A stretch of DNA of 64,000 nucleotides, from positions 372,001 through 436,000 of the forward strand of contig NZ_BMMZ01000002.1 of the NCBI RefSeq assembly GCF_014646195.1. The letters are read 5' to 3'. The stretch comes from Microlunatus endophyticus. Its GTDB lineage: Bacteria; Actinomycetota; Actinomycetes; Propionibacteriales; Propionibacteriaceae. The notes beneath the pieces were generated by a model. The model was not told the origin of the DNA. It made no database searches and saw nothing but the letters and a program-made list of their open reading frames with translations. Each line of letters begins with the position of its first letter. Within the stretch, counting starts at the first letter, position 1. The translations under genes and the position numbers were made by a program. Below, piece by piece: positions 33,435 through 43,297 of this stretch.

Positions 33435-34135
33435 ACATCCATTGTCCTCCCAGCGGTGTCGATCAGATCGCAGATCCGGTCGATCACCTGGGCGAGGGTG
33501 AGGTCGGTGGAGTCGATCACCGTCACGCCCGGCGCCGCCGCCTCGAACTGGGCGACCGTCGAGTCGTCGCGGTCGCGTCGGATGACCTGGTCGCGGACGT
33601 CGGAGATCGTCACCTGGCCGCCGAGTTCGGTCTGCCGGCGCGCCACCCGGGCGGCCGGATCGGCGACCAGCAGCACCCTGACCGGCGCATCAGGGGCGAC
33701 CACGGTGGTGATGTCGCGGCCCTCCGCCACGATCCCGGGCGCCGCCGCGGCGATGATCTCCTGCTGCCGGGCGATCAGCATCCGGCGGACGTCGAGGTTG
33801 GTCGCGACCTTGCTCACCGAAGCGCTGATCTGCGGTTCCCGGATCGCCTGGGTGACGTCGAGGCCGTTGACGGTGAATACCGGCGCCTTCGGATCGGTGC
33901 CGATCCCGAAGTCCGCCTCGGCGATCAGTTTGGCCACCAGCGGCTGCTCGGCGGCATCGACATCGGAGTTCAGGACCAGCCAGGTCGCGGCCCGATACAT
34001 CGCGCCGGTGTCGAGGTAGGCGTATCCCATCCGCTCGGCGACCCCGCGTGCGGTCGAGGACTTGCCCGAGCCGCTCGGACCGTCGATGGCGACGACGAAG
34101 CGATCTGCCGGCTGGCGGCTACTGGCATCGGGCAC
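33431..34135 (-). CDS. cmk: Cytidylate kinase
   Basis: Phosphorylates CMP and dCMP with ATP. The P-loop is DGPSGSGKSSTARGVA near residue 18, followed by YLDTGAMYRAATW, which binds the nucleotide monophosphate. The large NMP-binding insert of bacterial CMP kinases is present, as is GRDITTVVAPDAPVRVLLVADPAARVARR. 234 residues is the usual length. First gene of the cmk-plsC-der operon, divergent from an SDR gene with only 17 bases between the starts. Confidence 0.96.
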   Translation of the reverse strand: MPDASSRQPADRFVVAIDGPSGSGKSSTARGVAERMGYAYLDTGAMYRAATWLVLNSDVDAAEQPLVAKLIAEADFGIGTDPKAPVFTVNGLDVTQAIREPQISASVSKVATNLDVRRMLIARQQEIIAAAAPGIVAEGRDITTVVAPDAPVRVLLVADPAARVARRQTELGGQVTISDVRDQVIRRDRDDSTVAQFEAAAPGVTVIDSTDLTLAQVIDRICDLIDTAGRTMDV

Positions 34136-34152
34136 GGGGCCACACTACCTGT

Positions 34153-34902
34153 ATGGACATCGATTTCAGTCTCGACAACAAGGCTGTGTTGGTCACCGGT
34201 GGCGCGTCCGGGATCGGCTGGGCGATCTGTCAGCTCTTCGCCGGCCGGGGCGCCCGGATCGCGATCGCCGATCTCAATACCGACTCTGCGGCCGAGCGGG
34301 CCCGCGCGCTCGGGGGGCCGGCCAAGGCGTACGGCCTGGACGTCACCGACCCGGATTCGGTGACCTCCACGGTCGGCCGGGTCGCGGACGACTTCGGCCG
34401 GATCGATGTCCTGGTGAACTCGGCCGGCATCGGCCCGCTGGCGCCCGCCGAGGAATTGGGACTCGACATCTGGGATCCCACCCTCGCCGTGAATCTGCGC
34501 GGCACCTTCCTGGTCGCCCAGGCGGTCGGCCGGCTGATGCTGCAGCAGGGCTCGGGCAGCATCATCAATCTCGCGTCCCAGGCCGCGAGCGCCGCGCTGG
34601 ACAAGCATGCCGCCTACTGTGCGTCCAAGGCGGGCGTGATCGGGCTCACCCGGGTGCTGGCGCTGGAATGGGGCGGGCGCGGGGTACGCGCCAACACCAT
34701 CTCGCCGACCGTGGTGCTGACCGAACTCGGCCGCTACGCATGGTCAGGTCCGGAAGGCGATGCCTTCAAACAGCTGATCCCCGCCGGCCGGTTCGCCGAA
34801 CCGGAGGAGATCGCTGCGGCCGCGCTCTTCCTCGCCTCGGACGCCTCATTGATGATCAACGGCACGGATCTTCCGGTGGACGGGGGCTTCCTGGCCCGCT
34901 GA
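34153..34902 (+). CDS. SDR-family oxidoreductase, inserted between tyrA and cmk
   Basis: A 249-residue classical SDR. VTGGASGIGWAI near residue 14 is the nucleotide-binding loop, NSAGI near 90, catalytic Ser in IINLASQAAS and YCASK near 155. The C terminus FLASDASLMINGTDLPVDGGFLAR is typical of sorbitol/xylitol or acetoin-type dehydrogenases. It runs against its neighbours: divergent from cmk with 17 bases between starts and convergent with tyrA, sharing a hairpin over both stops. Substrate unknown. Confidence 0.92.
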   Translation: MDIDFSLDNKAVLVTGGASGIGWAICQLFAGRGARIAIADLNTDSAAERARALGGPAKAYGLDVTDPDSVTSTVGRVADDFGRIDVLVNSAGIGPLAPAEELGLDIWDPTLAVNLRGTFLVAQAVGRLMLQQGSGSIINLASQAASAALDKHAAYCASKAGVIGLTRVLALEWGGRGVRANTISPTVVLTELGRYAWSGPEGDAFKQLIPAGRFAEPEEIAAAALFLASDASLMINGTDLPVDGGFLAR

Positions 34903-34917
34903 GGCTTCCGCCTCAGC
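34898..34917. terminator. Hairpin shared by two convergent stop codons
   Basis: A perfect 8-base stem GCTGAGGC/GCCTCAGC with a four-base TTCC loop. It contains the stop of the SDR gene and the stop of tyrA, which are 10 bases apart. No T tract follows on either side, so termination strength is uncertain. Confidence 0.6.
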
Positions 34918-36019
34918 CGGCGCTGTCGGAGGACGGATCCGAGTCGCCGATCGCCCAGCCGGCGTCGGTCATCGACCCGACCAGTGCATCGGCCTGGTCC
35001 GGGGCGACAGCCAGCGACAGATAGCCGACCTGGCGATCGGGATCGTGCTGGATGGAGATGTCCTCGACGTTGACCCCGGCCTGGGCGACATCGGCGAACA
35101 GCCGCGACAGGGCACCCGGAGCGTCCGGGATCTCGACCACGAGTTGCCGATATTGAACCGGTGCCGCCCCATGCTTGCCCGGGATCCGGCGGGTGCCCGC
35201 CAGTCCCCGTTCAAGATGGGCCAATACTGCATGGGCTTGGGCACCGGCCGTCCCATCGCTCTCGATCGCAGAGATCAAGGTGTCGAGCTGATGCTGTACG
35301 GCCCGCAGTTCGGGCAGTACAGCGGCAGAGTTCGCGCCCAGGATCTGTTCCCACAGGTCGGGATCGCTGCCCGCGATCCGGGTGACGTCACGGAGTCCCT
35401 GGCCGGCCAGCTGGAGCTGTTCGACGGGCACCTCGTTGAGGTGGCCGGCCATCAGCACGCTCATCAGATGCGGCACGTGGGAGACGCGGGCCACCGCCGA
35501 GTCGTGGATGTCGACGTCCATGATCACTTCGTTGGCACCGCAGGCCGCGACCAGATCGCGTACGTCCTGGGTCGCGGCAGCAGACGACTTACGGTGCGGC
35601 GCGATCACCCAGGTGCGGTCGTGGAAGAGATCAGCCTGGGCGGTCAGCGGGCCGCTGAACTGCGAACCGGCCATCGGGTGCGAACCGACGTAGCGCGTGA
35701 CGTCGCCGCCGCTGTCCCACAGAGCGTTCAGCACCCCGGCCTTGACTGAGCCGACATCGGTCACCGTGGCCCGTGGGAACCGGTCCAGGGCGTCTATGAT
35801 CACCGCCGCCAGTGCGGCGGGCGGCACGGCCACCACTACCAATCGGACCTCGTCTGGCACCGCAGGCTCCGACGTCCCGGCGCCGATGCCGGCCGCCACC
35901 TGGACGTGCGAGGCGTTGCGATCCTCCAGATGCACCCGGTGACCGGCCTTGGTCAGCGCACAGCCGACCGAGGCGCCCACCAGCCCGGCGCCGATCACGA
36001 CGGCGGGCGACAGGCTCAT
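34913..36019 (-). CDS. tyrA: Prephenate dehydrogenase with ACT domain
   Basis: Converts prephenate to 4-hydroxyphenylpyruvate with NAD+, on the route to tyrosine. The NAD loop is [12 protein letters not shown] at residues 8-19; [14 protein letters not shown] near 112 and [14 protein letters not shown] near 175 hold the substrate-binding and catalytic histidines. Residues from about 290 form an ACT domain ([27 protein letters not shown]) for feedback control by an aromatic amino acid. Start ATG 36019 overlaps the prcA stop by four bases, so it is coupled to the proteasome genes. Confidence 0.95.
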   Translation of the reverse strand: MSLSPAVVIGAGLVGASVGCALTKAGHRVHLEDRNASHVQVAAGIGAGTSEPAVPDEVRLVVVAVPPAALAAVIIDALDRFPRATVTDVGSVKAGVLNALWDSGGDVTRYVGSHPMAGSQFSGPLTAQADLFHDRTWVIAPHRKSSAAATQDVRDLVAACGANEVIMDVDIHDSAVARVSHVPHLMSVLMAGHLNEVPVEQLQLAGQGLRDVTRIAGSDPDLWEQILGANSAAVLPELRAVQHQLDTLISAIESDGTAGAQAHAVLAHLERGLAGTRRIPGKHGAAPVQYRQLVVEIPDAPGALSRLFADVAQAGVNVEDISIQHDPDRQVGYLSLAVAPDQADALVGSMTDAGWAIGDSDPSSDSAG

Positions 36020-36732
36020 GGCTGCGTGCCTTCAGCGCTGCCGGCGAGCAGTTCGGCCAGCCGAGGACCGACGATCCGGCGGAACTTGCGCGGCTGGGTC
36101 CGGCGCCGGTCCAGGATCGCCACCTCGAGGGATCCGACGCCGAGCTGGCGCGGTTCGGCGCCGTCGGACTCCAACGCCCGGACGGCCAGTTGGACCGCTG
36201 CGGCGAGCCCGAGACCGGTGGCGTATTGCTCCTCAAGCGTCTGGGCGATGGCGTCGGCCGAACCGCCCATCACCGCGTAGTGGTCCTCGTCCTGGACCGA
36301 ACCGTCGTAGGTCAGCCGATAGATCTGGTCGGTTTCGGGGGTCTCTCCGAGCTCGGCGACGATCAACTCCACCTCGTACGGCTTCTCTCCGCCCGAGGAG
36401 AAGATCGTGCCGAGCAACTGGGCGTACGCGTTGGCCAGCGCGCGACCGGTGACATCGCTGCGGTCGTAGCTGTAGCCGCGGAAATCGGCGTGCCGGATGC
36501 CGGCGATCCGCAGATTCTCGAATTCGTTGTACCGGCCGACCGCGGCGAAACCGATCCGGTCGTAGATCTCGCTCACCTTGTGCAGCGCCTGAGACCGGTT
36601 CTCGGCGACGAACAGGATGCCGTCGGCGTAGTCGATCACGATCACCGACCGGCCACGTGCAATGCCCTTCCGCGCATAGTCGGCCCGATCCTTCATCTGT
36701 TGCTCGGGCGCGACGTAGAACGGCATCGACAT
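36016..36732 (-). CDS. prcA: 20S proteasome alpha subunit
   Basis: 238 residues. The N terminus [28 protein letters not shown] is the gate helix region of actinobacterial alpha subunits, which form the outer rings and dock the Mpa/ARC ATPase. There is no catalytic threonine, as expected. [11 protein letters not shown] and [24 protein letters not shown] text matches mycobacterial PrcA. It follows prcB by 47 bases and is coupled to tyrA. Confidence 0.97.
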   Translation of the reverse strand: MSMPFYVAPEQQMKDRADYARKGIARGRSVIVIDYADGILFVAENRSQALHKVSEIYDRIGFAAVGRYNEFENLRIAGIRHADFRGYSYDRSDVTGRALANAYAQLLGTIFSSGGEKPYEVELIVAELGETPETDQIYRLTYDGSVQDEDHYAVMGGSADAIAQTLEEQYATGLGLAAAVQLAVRALESDGAEPRQLGVGSLEVAILDRRRTQPRKFRRIVGPRLAELLAGSAEGTQP

Positions 36733-36779
36733 AGGTTTGGTCCCTTCCTGGTCCCTGCTGCGGGCTGGCTTTCGGCTGA

Positions 36780-37634
36780 CTAGAGGACGGGGGCTGCGGG
36801 TCCGTCCGGACGCGTCCGGCGGCCGGCGACGATCTGGTCGATGAACTCCCCGACCCGGTCGTCACCGATCCGCTCGGCGCCGTCGAGGCTTGCGGTCCAC
36901 ACCACCGGATAGATCCGGCGGGCCAGATCCGGGCCGCCCGTCGCCGAGTCGTCCTCAGCCGCGTCGTAGAGGCCCTGCAACGCCGCAAGCACCGCCTCTT
37001 CGGCGGTGAAGTCGTCACGGTAGAGCTTCTTGACCGATCCCCGGGCGAAGATCGATCCGGACCCGATCGCGTGGTACGCGCGCTCCTCGTACCGACCGCC
37101 GACGGGATCGTAGGAGAAGATCCGACCGCGACCCTCGGCGTCGTCCCAACCGGCGAACAACGGCACCGCGGCAAGTCCCTGCATGGCCAGCCCGAGATTC
37201 TGTCGCAGGATCGTCGACAGCCGATTGGCCTTGCCGATCGTGGACAACGGGGCGCCCTCGATCTTCTCGTAGTGCTCCAGTTCCAGTTGGAACAGCCCGA
37301 TCAGCTCGATTCCGATCCCGGCGGCGCCGGCGATGCCGATCAACGACTGCTCATCGGCCGCGAACACCTTCTGGATGTCGTTCTGGGCGATCATGTTGCC
37401 CGCGGTGGCCCGGCGATCGCCGGCCATCACGACACCACCCTGGTAACACAGCGCGAGGATCGTCGTCGCGTGCGCGGTGAGGTGGGCCGCGCTACCGGTT
37501 CCGAGCGCACCCGAGGCGACCCGAGCACCCGGCAGCGTCTGCGGCGCGATCAGGGAGACGAATTCGGTGAACGACGACGTGCCAGCCCGCAGGAACGTGC
37601 TGGACAGGCCGGCATGATCTCGGTAGTCGCTCAT
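36780..37634 (-). CDS. prcB: 20S proteasome beta subunit
   Basis: 284-residue precursor of the catalytic subunit. Autocleavage before Thr57 (in HATTILAL) would remove a 56-residue propeptide and free the N-terminal threonine nucleophile; [15 protein letters not shown] just after it carries the Asp and Lys/Arg partners. [28 protein letters not shown] is the conserved helix pair. ATG 37634 lies 7 bases after the pup stop, and prcA follows. Confidence 0.97.
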   Translation of the reverse strand: MSDYRDHAGLSSTFLRAGTSSFTEFVSLIAPQTLPGARVASGALGTGSAAHLTAHATTILALCYQGGVVMAGDRRATAGNMIAQNDIQKVFAADEQSLIGIAGAAGIGIELIGLFQLELEHYEKIEGAPLSTIGKANRLSTILRQNLGLAMQGLAAVPLFAGWDDAEGRGRIFSYDPVGGRYEERAYHAIGSGSIFARGSVKKLYRDDFTAEEAVLAALQGLYDAAEDDSATGGPDLARRIYPVVWTASLDGAERIGDDRVGEFIDQIVAGRRTRPDGPAAPVL

Positions 37635-37641
37635 CGGCGGA

Positions 37642-37842
37642 TCACTGACCACCTTTCTGGACGAACGACCGGACGAACTCCTCGGCATTGGTCTCCAGGA
37701 CGTCGTCAATCTCGTCGAGCAGCGAATCCACCTCGGAGTCCAACTCGGGCTTCTTGGCGCCGCCCAGCGGTGCGCTCTCCAGTTCCTCGGTGTCGTCCTC
37801 GCGGCTGCGCGACTGACGTCGGTTCTGCTCCGACTCGGCCAT
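37642..37842 (-). CDS. pup: Prokaryotic ubiquitin-like protein Pup
   Basis: 66 residues, mostly charged and disordered. The C-terminal half has [21 protein letters not shown], the helix bound by the proteasomal ATPase, and the protein ends in Gly-Gly-Gln. The terminal Gln must be deamidated by Dop to Glu before the ligase PafA can attach it to lysines. Start ATG 37842 is preceded by GGAGAG. It lies between dop (183 bases upstream) and prcB. Confidence 0.97.
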   Translation of the reverse strand: MAESEQNRRQSRSREDDTEELESAPLGGAKKPELDSEVDSLLDEIDDVLETNAEEFVRSFVQKGGQ

Positions 37843-38025
37843 GATCGCTCCTCTCCAGTCTGTCCGTGGCTGACTGTGGCCAAAAGACTGCTCCCGGACG
37901 GGAGACCCGACCGGGATGGTCCCAGCGTAGTTCGCCGGACCGCCGATCGGCACGCAGGTTCACGTTCCGGCCGCGAGCCGTCGGTGACCGATGCCCAACC
38001 GTGATCTGGCATCGCCGAGCTCCGG

Positions 38026-39576
38026 TCAGTCCGCCGGACCACCCAGGCCGAGCGCCTCGAACAGCTCCGCGACCGTCTCGCTGGAGTCGATCAGTGCCTT
38101 GACCTGGGCGCTGGTCCCCCGTAACGGGTCCAGCAGCGGGATCCGCTGCAGCGCCGGCCAGCCCGGTACGTCCAGGATCACCGAGTCCCAGGACGCGGCC
38201 ACCACCGCGGCCGAGAACTTCTCCATCACCCGGCCGCGGAAATAGGCGCGGGTCTCGGTCGGCGGCCGCAGTCGGGCCTCCTGGATCTGATCGTCGTCGA
38301 CCAGCCGACGCATCTTGCCCCGAGAGATCAGCGCCTGGAACAGGCTGCGCCGCGGGTCGACATCGGTGTACTGCAAGTCGATCAAGGACAACTTCGCCGC
38401 GTCCCAGCCAAGATCATCACGGCGCCGGTAGGACTCCAGCAGAGCCAGTTTGGCCACCCAGTCCAACTGGTCGGCCAGTTGCATCGGATCGTTGCGGAGG
38501 GTGTCCAGGACGTGTTGCCAGCGTTCCAGGATGTCCTGCCACTCGGTGATCATCTCCGCGGTGGTGCCGGCCTCGCCGACGGTCTGCTCCCCCACCCATT
38601 TGCGGCAGGCGAGCAAGTAGGCTTCCTGGATGTCGATCGCGGTCATCCGACGGCCGTCGGCAAGATCAAGAACAGTGCCCACACTGAGGTCGTGGCTGAC
38701 CTGCTGCATCGCCGGGACCGAGTGCCGCAGCCGAAGATCATCTCCGAGGCTGCCGGCCTCGATCACGTGCAACGCCAGCGCTGCGGTGCCGACCTTCAGA
38801 TAGGTGGAGATCTCCGACAGGTTGGCATCGCCGGTGATCACGTGCAGCCGCCGGTAGCGTCCGGCGTCGGCGTGCGGTTCGTCGCGGGTGTTGATGATCG
38901 GCCGGTTCAGGGTCGTCTCGAGCCCGACCTCGGCCTCGAAGAAGTCGGCGCGTTGACTGAGCTGGAAACCGGCAGTGTCGCTGCTCTGGCCGATGCCGAC
39001 CCGCCCGGCACCGGTGAAGACCTGCCGGGTGACCAGGAACGGGCTGAACTGCCGGATGATCCGGTCGAAGGGCGTCCGACGGTCGAGCAGATAGTTCTCA
39101 TGGGTCCCGTACGAGACGCCCTTGCCGTCGGTGTTGTTCTTGTACAACCGGACCGGCCGGCCGAGCCGCCGACTGGCCTCCTGCCCCGCGATCGCCATGA
39201 TCAGGTCGCCGGCCCGGTCGTAGCGCACCACATCCAGGGCGCTGGTGACCTCCGGTCCCGAATACTCCGGATGAGCATGATCGACATACAGCCGGGCGCC
39301 GTTGGTGAGGATGACATTGGCCATGCCGAGGTCGGAATCGGTCAGCTGATCGGGATGGGCCTGCTCGCGACTGACCTCGTAGCCACGGACATCCCGCAGC
39401 GGCGTCTCGGACTCGTAGTCCCAGCCGGCCTCCCGCCCGGACACCGAGCCGTACGCCTTGACCACGTGGTTGGAGAGCTGCATCGGGTGCAGTTCCTCGC
39501 CCGCCGGCTGGCCGAGCGCCGAGATCCCGTATTCGGTCTCGATCCCGAGCACCCTGCGATTGCTGACATCAGCCAT
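38026..39576 (-). CDS. dop: Depupylase/deamidase Dop
   Basis: 516 residues of the carboxylate-amine ligase-like fold. Dop deamidates the Gln of Pup and also removes Pup from tagged proteins. The ATP/Mg site begins GIETEYGIS near residue 11; [21 protein letters not shown] near 90 is the Dop form with the conserved Asp, and [20 protein letters not shown] near 145 also matches Dop rather than PafA. Usual length. Neither pafA nor the mpa/arc ATPase gene is next to it in this window. Confidence 0.96.
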   Translation of the reverse strand: MADVSNRRVLGIETEYGISALGQPAGEELHPMQLSNHVVKAYGSVSGREAGWDYESETPLRDVRGYEVSREQAHPDQLTDSDLGMANVILTNGARLYVDHAHPEYSGPEVTSALDVVRYDRAGDLIMAIAGQEASRRLGRPVRLYKNNTDGKGVSYGTHENYLLDRRTPFDRIIRQFSPFLVTRQVFTGAGRVGIGQSSDTAGFQLSQRADFFEAEVGLETTLNRPIINTRDEPHADAGRYRRLHVITGDANLSEISTYLKVGTAALALHVIEAGSLGDDLRLRHSVPAMQQVSHDLSVGTVLDLADGRRMTAIDIQEAYLLACRKWVGEQTVGEAGTTAEMITEWQDILERWQHVLDTLRNDPMQLADQLDWVAKLALLESYRRRDDLGWDAAKLSLIDLQYTDVDPRRSLFQALISRGKMRRLVDDDQIQEARLRPPTETRAYFRGRVMEKFSAAVVAASWDSVILDVPGWPALQRIPLLDPLRGTSAQVKALIDSSETVAELFEALGLGGPAD

Positions 39577-39635
39577 GGACCGAGCCTAGTTGGACCGGCA
39601 CACGTCCGGCGGAGGACCCGACGTAGGCTCGCGGC

Positions 39636-40067
39636 GTGAAGTTCGCAGTCAGCCTGCTGCTCGATGTCGTCATGGTGCTCGTCTTCGCGACCATCGGCCG
39701 GGCGAGCCACAGCGAAACGGACTCAGTGACCGGCATCCTGGCCACCGCCTGGCCGTTCGCGGTGGCGGCCATCATCGGATCGGTGGTCGCAGCTCTGGCC
39801 CGGCCTCGGGCGACGGGGGGCCATCAGCCGTACGGCTGGCGAACCGGCCTGATCGTGCTGGTCAGCACGGTCCTGGTGGGAATGCTGCTGCGACTGCTGG
39901 CCGGCGGCACCGCCGCCTGGCCCTTCTGGATCGTCGCATTCGTCACCCTGGGCATCCTGCTGCTGGGCTGGCGACTGGTCGCCCGGCTGATCAGCAACCG
40001 GCGACCCGGATCCGAGACTCAGCCCGCGGCGGCCATCACTTCGTCGGAGGCGTCGAAGTTGGAGTAG
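39636..40067 (+). CDS. DUF3054 family membrane protein
   Basis: 143 residues with four predicted membrane helices, starting [19 protein letters not shown], a pattern shared by DUF3054 proteins whose function is unknown. The tail after residue 120 is polar. It is divergent from dop with 59 bases between, and its end overlaps the convergent yebC gene by 49 bases. Confidence 0.82.
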   Translation: MKFAVSLLLDVVMVLVFATIGRASHSETDSVTGILATAWPFAVAAIIGSVVAALARPRATGGHQPYGWRTGLIVLVSTVLVGMLLRLLAGGTAAWPFWIVAFVTLGILLLGWRLVARLISNRRPGSETQPAAAITSSEASKLE

Positions 40068-40804
40068 ACGTTCTGCACGTCGTCGGAATCCTCGAGGGCA
40101 TCGATGATCTTGAACAGCTTCTCCGCCGTCGGCTCGTCGATCTCCTGGGTGAACTGCGGGACGAAGCTGACCTCCGCCGACTCGTAGTCCAGCCCCGCGG
40201 CCTGGACGGCCTCGCGCACCTTCACCACGTCGTTGGGATCGCAGATGATCTCGAACGAGTCGCCGAGGTCGTTGACGTCCTCGGGATCGGCGTCCAGCGT
40301 CGCCTCGAGCAGGTCGTCCTCGGTGACCGTACGGGTCGTCTCGTGCCGGCCCTCGCCCTCGGTCTGCTCCTTGGCCACCACGACTACGCCCTTGCGGTCG
40401 AACATCCGAGCGGTCGAACCCGGGTCGGCCATCGTGCCGCCGTTACGGGTGACCGCCACGCGGACATCGGAGGCCGAACGGTTGCGGTTGTCGGTCAGGC
40501 ACTCGATGAGCATCGCGACACCGGCCGGGCCGTACGCCTCGTACATGATGGTCTCGTAGTCGGCACCGCCGCCCTCGGCACCGGACCCGCGCTTGACGGC
40601 ACGGTCGATGTTGTCGTTGGGGACCGAGGTCTTCTTGGCCTTCTGGATCGCGTCGTAGAGCGTCGGGTTACCAGCAGGGTCGCCGCCGCCGACGCGAGCC
40701 GCCACCTCGATGTTCTTGATGAGCTTGGCGAACAGCTTGCCGCGCTTGGCGTCGATCACGGCCTTCTTGTGCTTGGTAGTCGCCCATTTGCTATGTCCCG
40801 ACAT
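40019..40804 (-). CDS. yebC: YebC/PmpR family protein
   Basis: 261 residues. The start [23 protein letters not shown] is diagnostic; [19 protein letters not shown] and [22 protein letters not shown] follow. YebC proteins were long listed as DNA-binding regulators; recent work links them to ribosomes stalled at proline runs. ATG 40804 is used in place of an upstream in-frame GTG. The last 49 bases overlap the convergent DUF3054 gene. Confidence 0.96.
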   Translation of the reverse strand: MSGHSKWATTKHKKAVIDAKRGKLFAKLIKNIEVAARVGGGDPAGNPTLYDAIQKAKKTSVPNDNIDRAVKRGSGAEGGGADYETIMYEAYGPAGVAMLIECLTDNRNRSASDVRVAVTRNGGTMADPGSTARMFDRKGVVVVAKEQTEGEGRHETTRTVTEDDLLEATLDADPEDVNDLGDSFEIICDPNDVVKVREAVQAAGLDYESAEVSFVPQFTQEIDEPTAEKLFKIIDALEDSDDVQNVYSNFDASDEVMAAAG

Positions 40805-40859
40805 AAGAGCCGAGTTTAGTGCCGAAGCGACCAACCGCCCAAGCGAGCAGGCTCCGGGA

Positions 40860-41714
40860 TCAGGACCAGATGCGGCGCTTGCGGGCCTGCCCGCCGGGCT
40901 CGGCCGACTGGCTCTGCTCCCAGATCCGACGCCAGCTGCCCGCCGGCGGCGCCGGGGCGACCGCCTCCGGATGCCGCAGGCTCTGCCACCAGGTCGTGGT
41001 GTCCTCGACGATCAGGTCCTTGACCGCCCGGTTGATCCGGGCGGTGAAGCCGGCGGCCGTCTCGCCCGGCTCCGGCTGCAAGGCCGAGCCGAACCGTACG
41101 CTCACCCGTGGCCGGGTGCGTCCCGCCGGTCCGAACCGCCCGCCGCCCGGCCAGCCGAGCACCGGCCGGTTGCGACCGCGCGGCATGGCGGCGAAGCTGC
41201 CCCGGATGCCGACCGGGATCACCGGCACCTGCCGCTCGATCGCGACCTGGGCCGCATCGGTGGTGAACTCGCCGACGAAGCCGTCCCGGGACCGGCTCGG
41301 CTCGCCGAAGACGAGCACGCTCCAGCCCGTACGCAGCAGGTCCCGGCAGACGTCGCCCCGCAGCGGCACGGTGTTGAAGACCACCGACGACGCGATGGTC
41401 TTGACCAGCGAGTTGAGCGCCGTGCCCGGGATGACCGCGACCCCCGTACGCTCCCGGTAGGGCTCCGGCAGGGATTCCAGCAGCAGCGGGATGTCCAGGT
41501 GGCTGGCGTGGTTGGCCACCAGCAGCACCGGCCGGTGGTCGGGCGGCAGTTCCTCCAACCCGCCGACGTCGGTCTGCACCTGGCTGACCAGCAGCGGCCG
41601 GACCACCCCGGCCTGCAGTGCCCTCCGGAGTCTCGTTGTCGGCGACCGTCGCGCCCAGGCCAGGCCGCGACGCGCCAGCACTCCGACGACCGGGCCGGTG
41701 GTGCGGCTCGTCAT
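40860..41714 (-). CDS. PlsC-like acyltransferase, last gene of hisA-lipid operon
   Basis: 284 residues of the lysophospholipid acyltransferase family. [13 protein letters not shown] near residue 68 holds the catalytic NHxxxxD motif, [10 protein letters not shown] near 135 stands where FPEGTRS is usual, and [10 protein letters not shown] follows; the variant second motif suggests an altered acceptor. The N terminus is basic without a clear membrane helix. Start overlaps the LarA-like gene stop in ATGA. It is the second PlsC-type gene in the window and only distantly similar to the one at 32625. Confidence 0.87.
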   Translation of the reverse strand: MTSRTTGPVVGVLARRGLAWARRSPTTRLRRALQAGVVRPLLVSQVQTDVGGLEELPPDHRPVLLVANHASHLDIPLLLESLPEPYRERTGVAVIPGTALNSLVKTIASSVVFNTVPLRGDVCRDLLRTGWSVLVFGEPSRSRDGFVGEFTTDAAQVAIERQVPVIPVGIRGSFAAMPRGRNRPVLGWPGGGRFGPAGRTRPRVSVRFGSALQPEPGETAAGFTARINRAVKDLIVEDTTTWWQSLRHPEAVAPAPPAGSWRRIWEQSQSAEPGGQARKRRIWS

Positions 41715-43297
41715 GTGACAGACCCGAGCAGGGCCGGCGGTGTGTGCAGGTAGCGGATCCGTGGCGTACGGCCGACGGTCGCCGAGGTGATCTCCAGCGC
41801 GTCGGCCAGGGTCGAGGCGGCTCGGAAGCCAAGCCGTGCCGCGCTGCCACGATCAGCGCCGACGAAGATCACGTCGCCGGCCTGCTCCGCGGCGGGTGCG
41901 AGCTGGTACCACAGGTGAAACGGCAGCAACCCGTGGAAGGCTTGCGAGGTCCGGTAGAGCTGGCTGTACCAAGGATCGTCGGCGTACTTGGACTCGAACC
42001 GGTCCGCCAGCTCGGCGGCATCGGTGGTCGTCGGCAGCACGTCGGCGAAGAAGTCGACCGTTGCCGGATGCTGCAGCGTGCTGAACTCCTGGGCCAGCGG
42101 GTGGTAGACGATCACCGCACCGCCTGGCCGGACCAGCGGCTCACCGGTCACCGAGTTGTAGCCGACCCCGAGGGCGTGCCAGGCGGCCAGCACCGGGTCG
42201 GTCACCGATCCGATGCTGTAGGGCGTCACGGCGGGCACGCCGAGGACGAGCACATCGGCCTGGCCGGACACCTCGACCTGCTGCTGTTCGAGCACCCGCG
42301 CCCGTCCGGCGGCGGCGACCGGTGCCGGTGCGCCCGCGTTGACCGCGGTGACCCGATAACCGGATTCGAGCCGGTCGTTGATCAACAGTGAATACCGCGA
42401 CGGCAGCGCCGTCGCCCCGCGCAGGGCCAGCAACTTGGCCTGCGACTTGAGCGTCCACTCCCACTCGCGGGTGGCCAGGAAGTCCAGCGCCGGCGGATAG
42501 CTGTTGTTGTCCAGCACGGCCTCGACCGCGAACACCGGCACCGCCTCGGTGATCGCAGCGCCGATCTCGTCGATCCTGCCCTGCGGCGCGCCGTAGCCGC
42601 GTACGGCCCGGATCGTTTCCAGGGACGTGAGGCCGGTGCTGAGCATCCCCAGCCCGCTGCCGGTCAGTCCGCCCTGGCCGATGTCGTGGGCCAGGTGCAC
42701 TGCGACGACCAGGTCCGACTCGGCGAGTCGGCTGTTCACGGCGATCTCGTACTGATCATCCGGCCGGCCCTCGGGCTGACTCGCGGGCTGACCCTGGCCG
42801 GCGGGTCGCAGGACGGTGAGCCGGTCGCGGTCCAGAGCGTCGTGATTGGTCAGGTTGCCGTCGGCGTAGAAAGAGCGGAAGACCCGCTCGCCGAGCAGCT
42901 GCCGCAGCTCGCCCTGGGTGTTACGCCGGTTCAGCCCAGTCGCGCAGATCAGCTGGACGTCGTCCACGCCGGCCGCCGCTGCCTGCACCAGCACCCGTTC
43001 GATGATCCGGCCCCGGACGTCGGGGGTCCGCAGCGCCGGTGCGGCGGTGACGCTGTCGAAGACGATCGTCAGGCGCATCCCCGGCCGCAGCTGGTCGGCC
43101 AGCGGCCGAGACTCGGCAGGTGCCGCCAGCGCCGCGTCGATCGCCGCCACCAGATCGCCGACCGCCGGCAGCGGCTCGGCCGGATAGAGCACCTCGGTGC
43201 CGAGCGGGAACCGTTCCAAGCGCACCCGCGGACCGTCGGGCACCAGCAACGCCGGTGTCCGATCGTCAACCTCGAGTACGAATCCCGGACGCGCCAT
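41711..43297 (-). CDS. LarA-like (DUF2088/lactate racemase fold) protein lacking the cofactor lysine
   Basis: 528 residues. The N-terminal part matches the LarA fold: LTIVFDSVTAAPA, RIIERVLVQAAAAGVDDVQLICATGLNRRNT, then HLAHDIGQGGLTGSGLGMLSTGLTSLETIR. In true LarA the last block has the lysine that binds the nickel-pincer cofactor (K184 in L. plantarum); here the position is Leu and there is no lysine in the first 283 residues. The catalytic His of the ATGxHR block is Asn123. It is thus probably not a nickel racemase. It abuts the acyl-CoA reductase gene and overlaps the PlsC gene. Confidence 0.8.
   Translation of the reverse strand: MARPGFVLEVDDRTPALLVPDGPRVRLERFPLGTEVLYPAEPLPAVGDLVAAIDAALAAPAESRPLADQLRPGMRLTIVFDSVTAAPALRTPDVRGRIIERVLVQAAAAGVDDVQLICATGLNRRNTQGELRQLLGERVFRSFYADGNLTNHDALDRDRLTVLRPAGQGQPASQPEGRPDDQYEIAVNSRLAESDLVVAVHLAHDIGQGGLTGSGLGMLSTGLTSLETIRAVRGYGAPQGRIDEIGAAITEAVPVFAVEAVLDNNSYPPALDFLATREWEWTLKSQAKLLALRGATALPSRYSLLINDRLESGYRVTAVNAGAPAPVAAAGRARVLEQQQVEVSGQADVLVLGVPAVTPYSIGSVTDPVLAAWHALGVGYNSVTGEPLVRPGGAVIVYHPLAQEFSTLQHPATVDFFADVLPTTTDAAELADRFESKYADDPWYSQLYRTSQAFHGLLPFHLWYQLAPAAEQAGDVIFVGADRGSAARLGFRAASTLADALEITSATVGRTPRIRYLHTPPALLGSVT

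Noticed and set aside
38026..39576. Annotating this gene as pafA
   Set aside because: The [16 protein letters not shown] and YKNNTDGKG blocks match Dop, not the Pup ligase.
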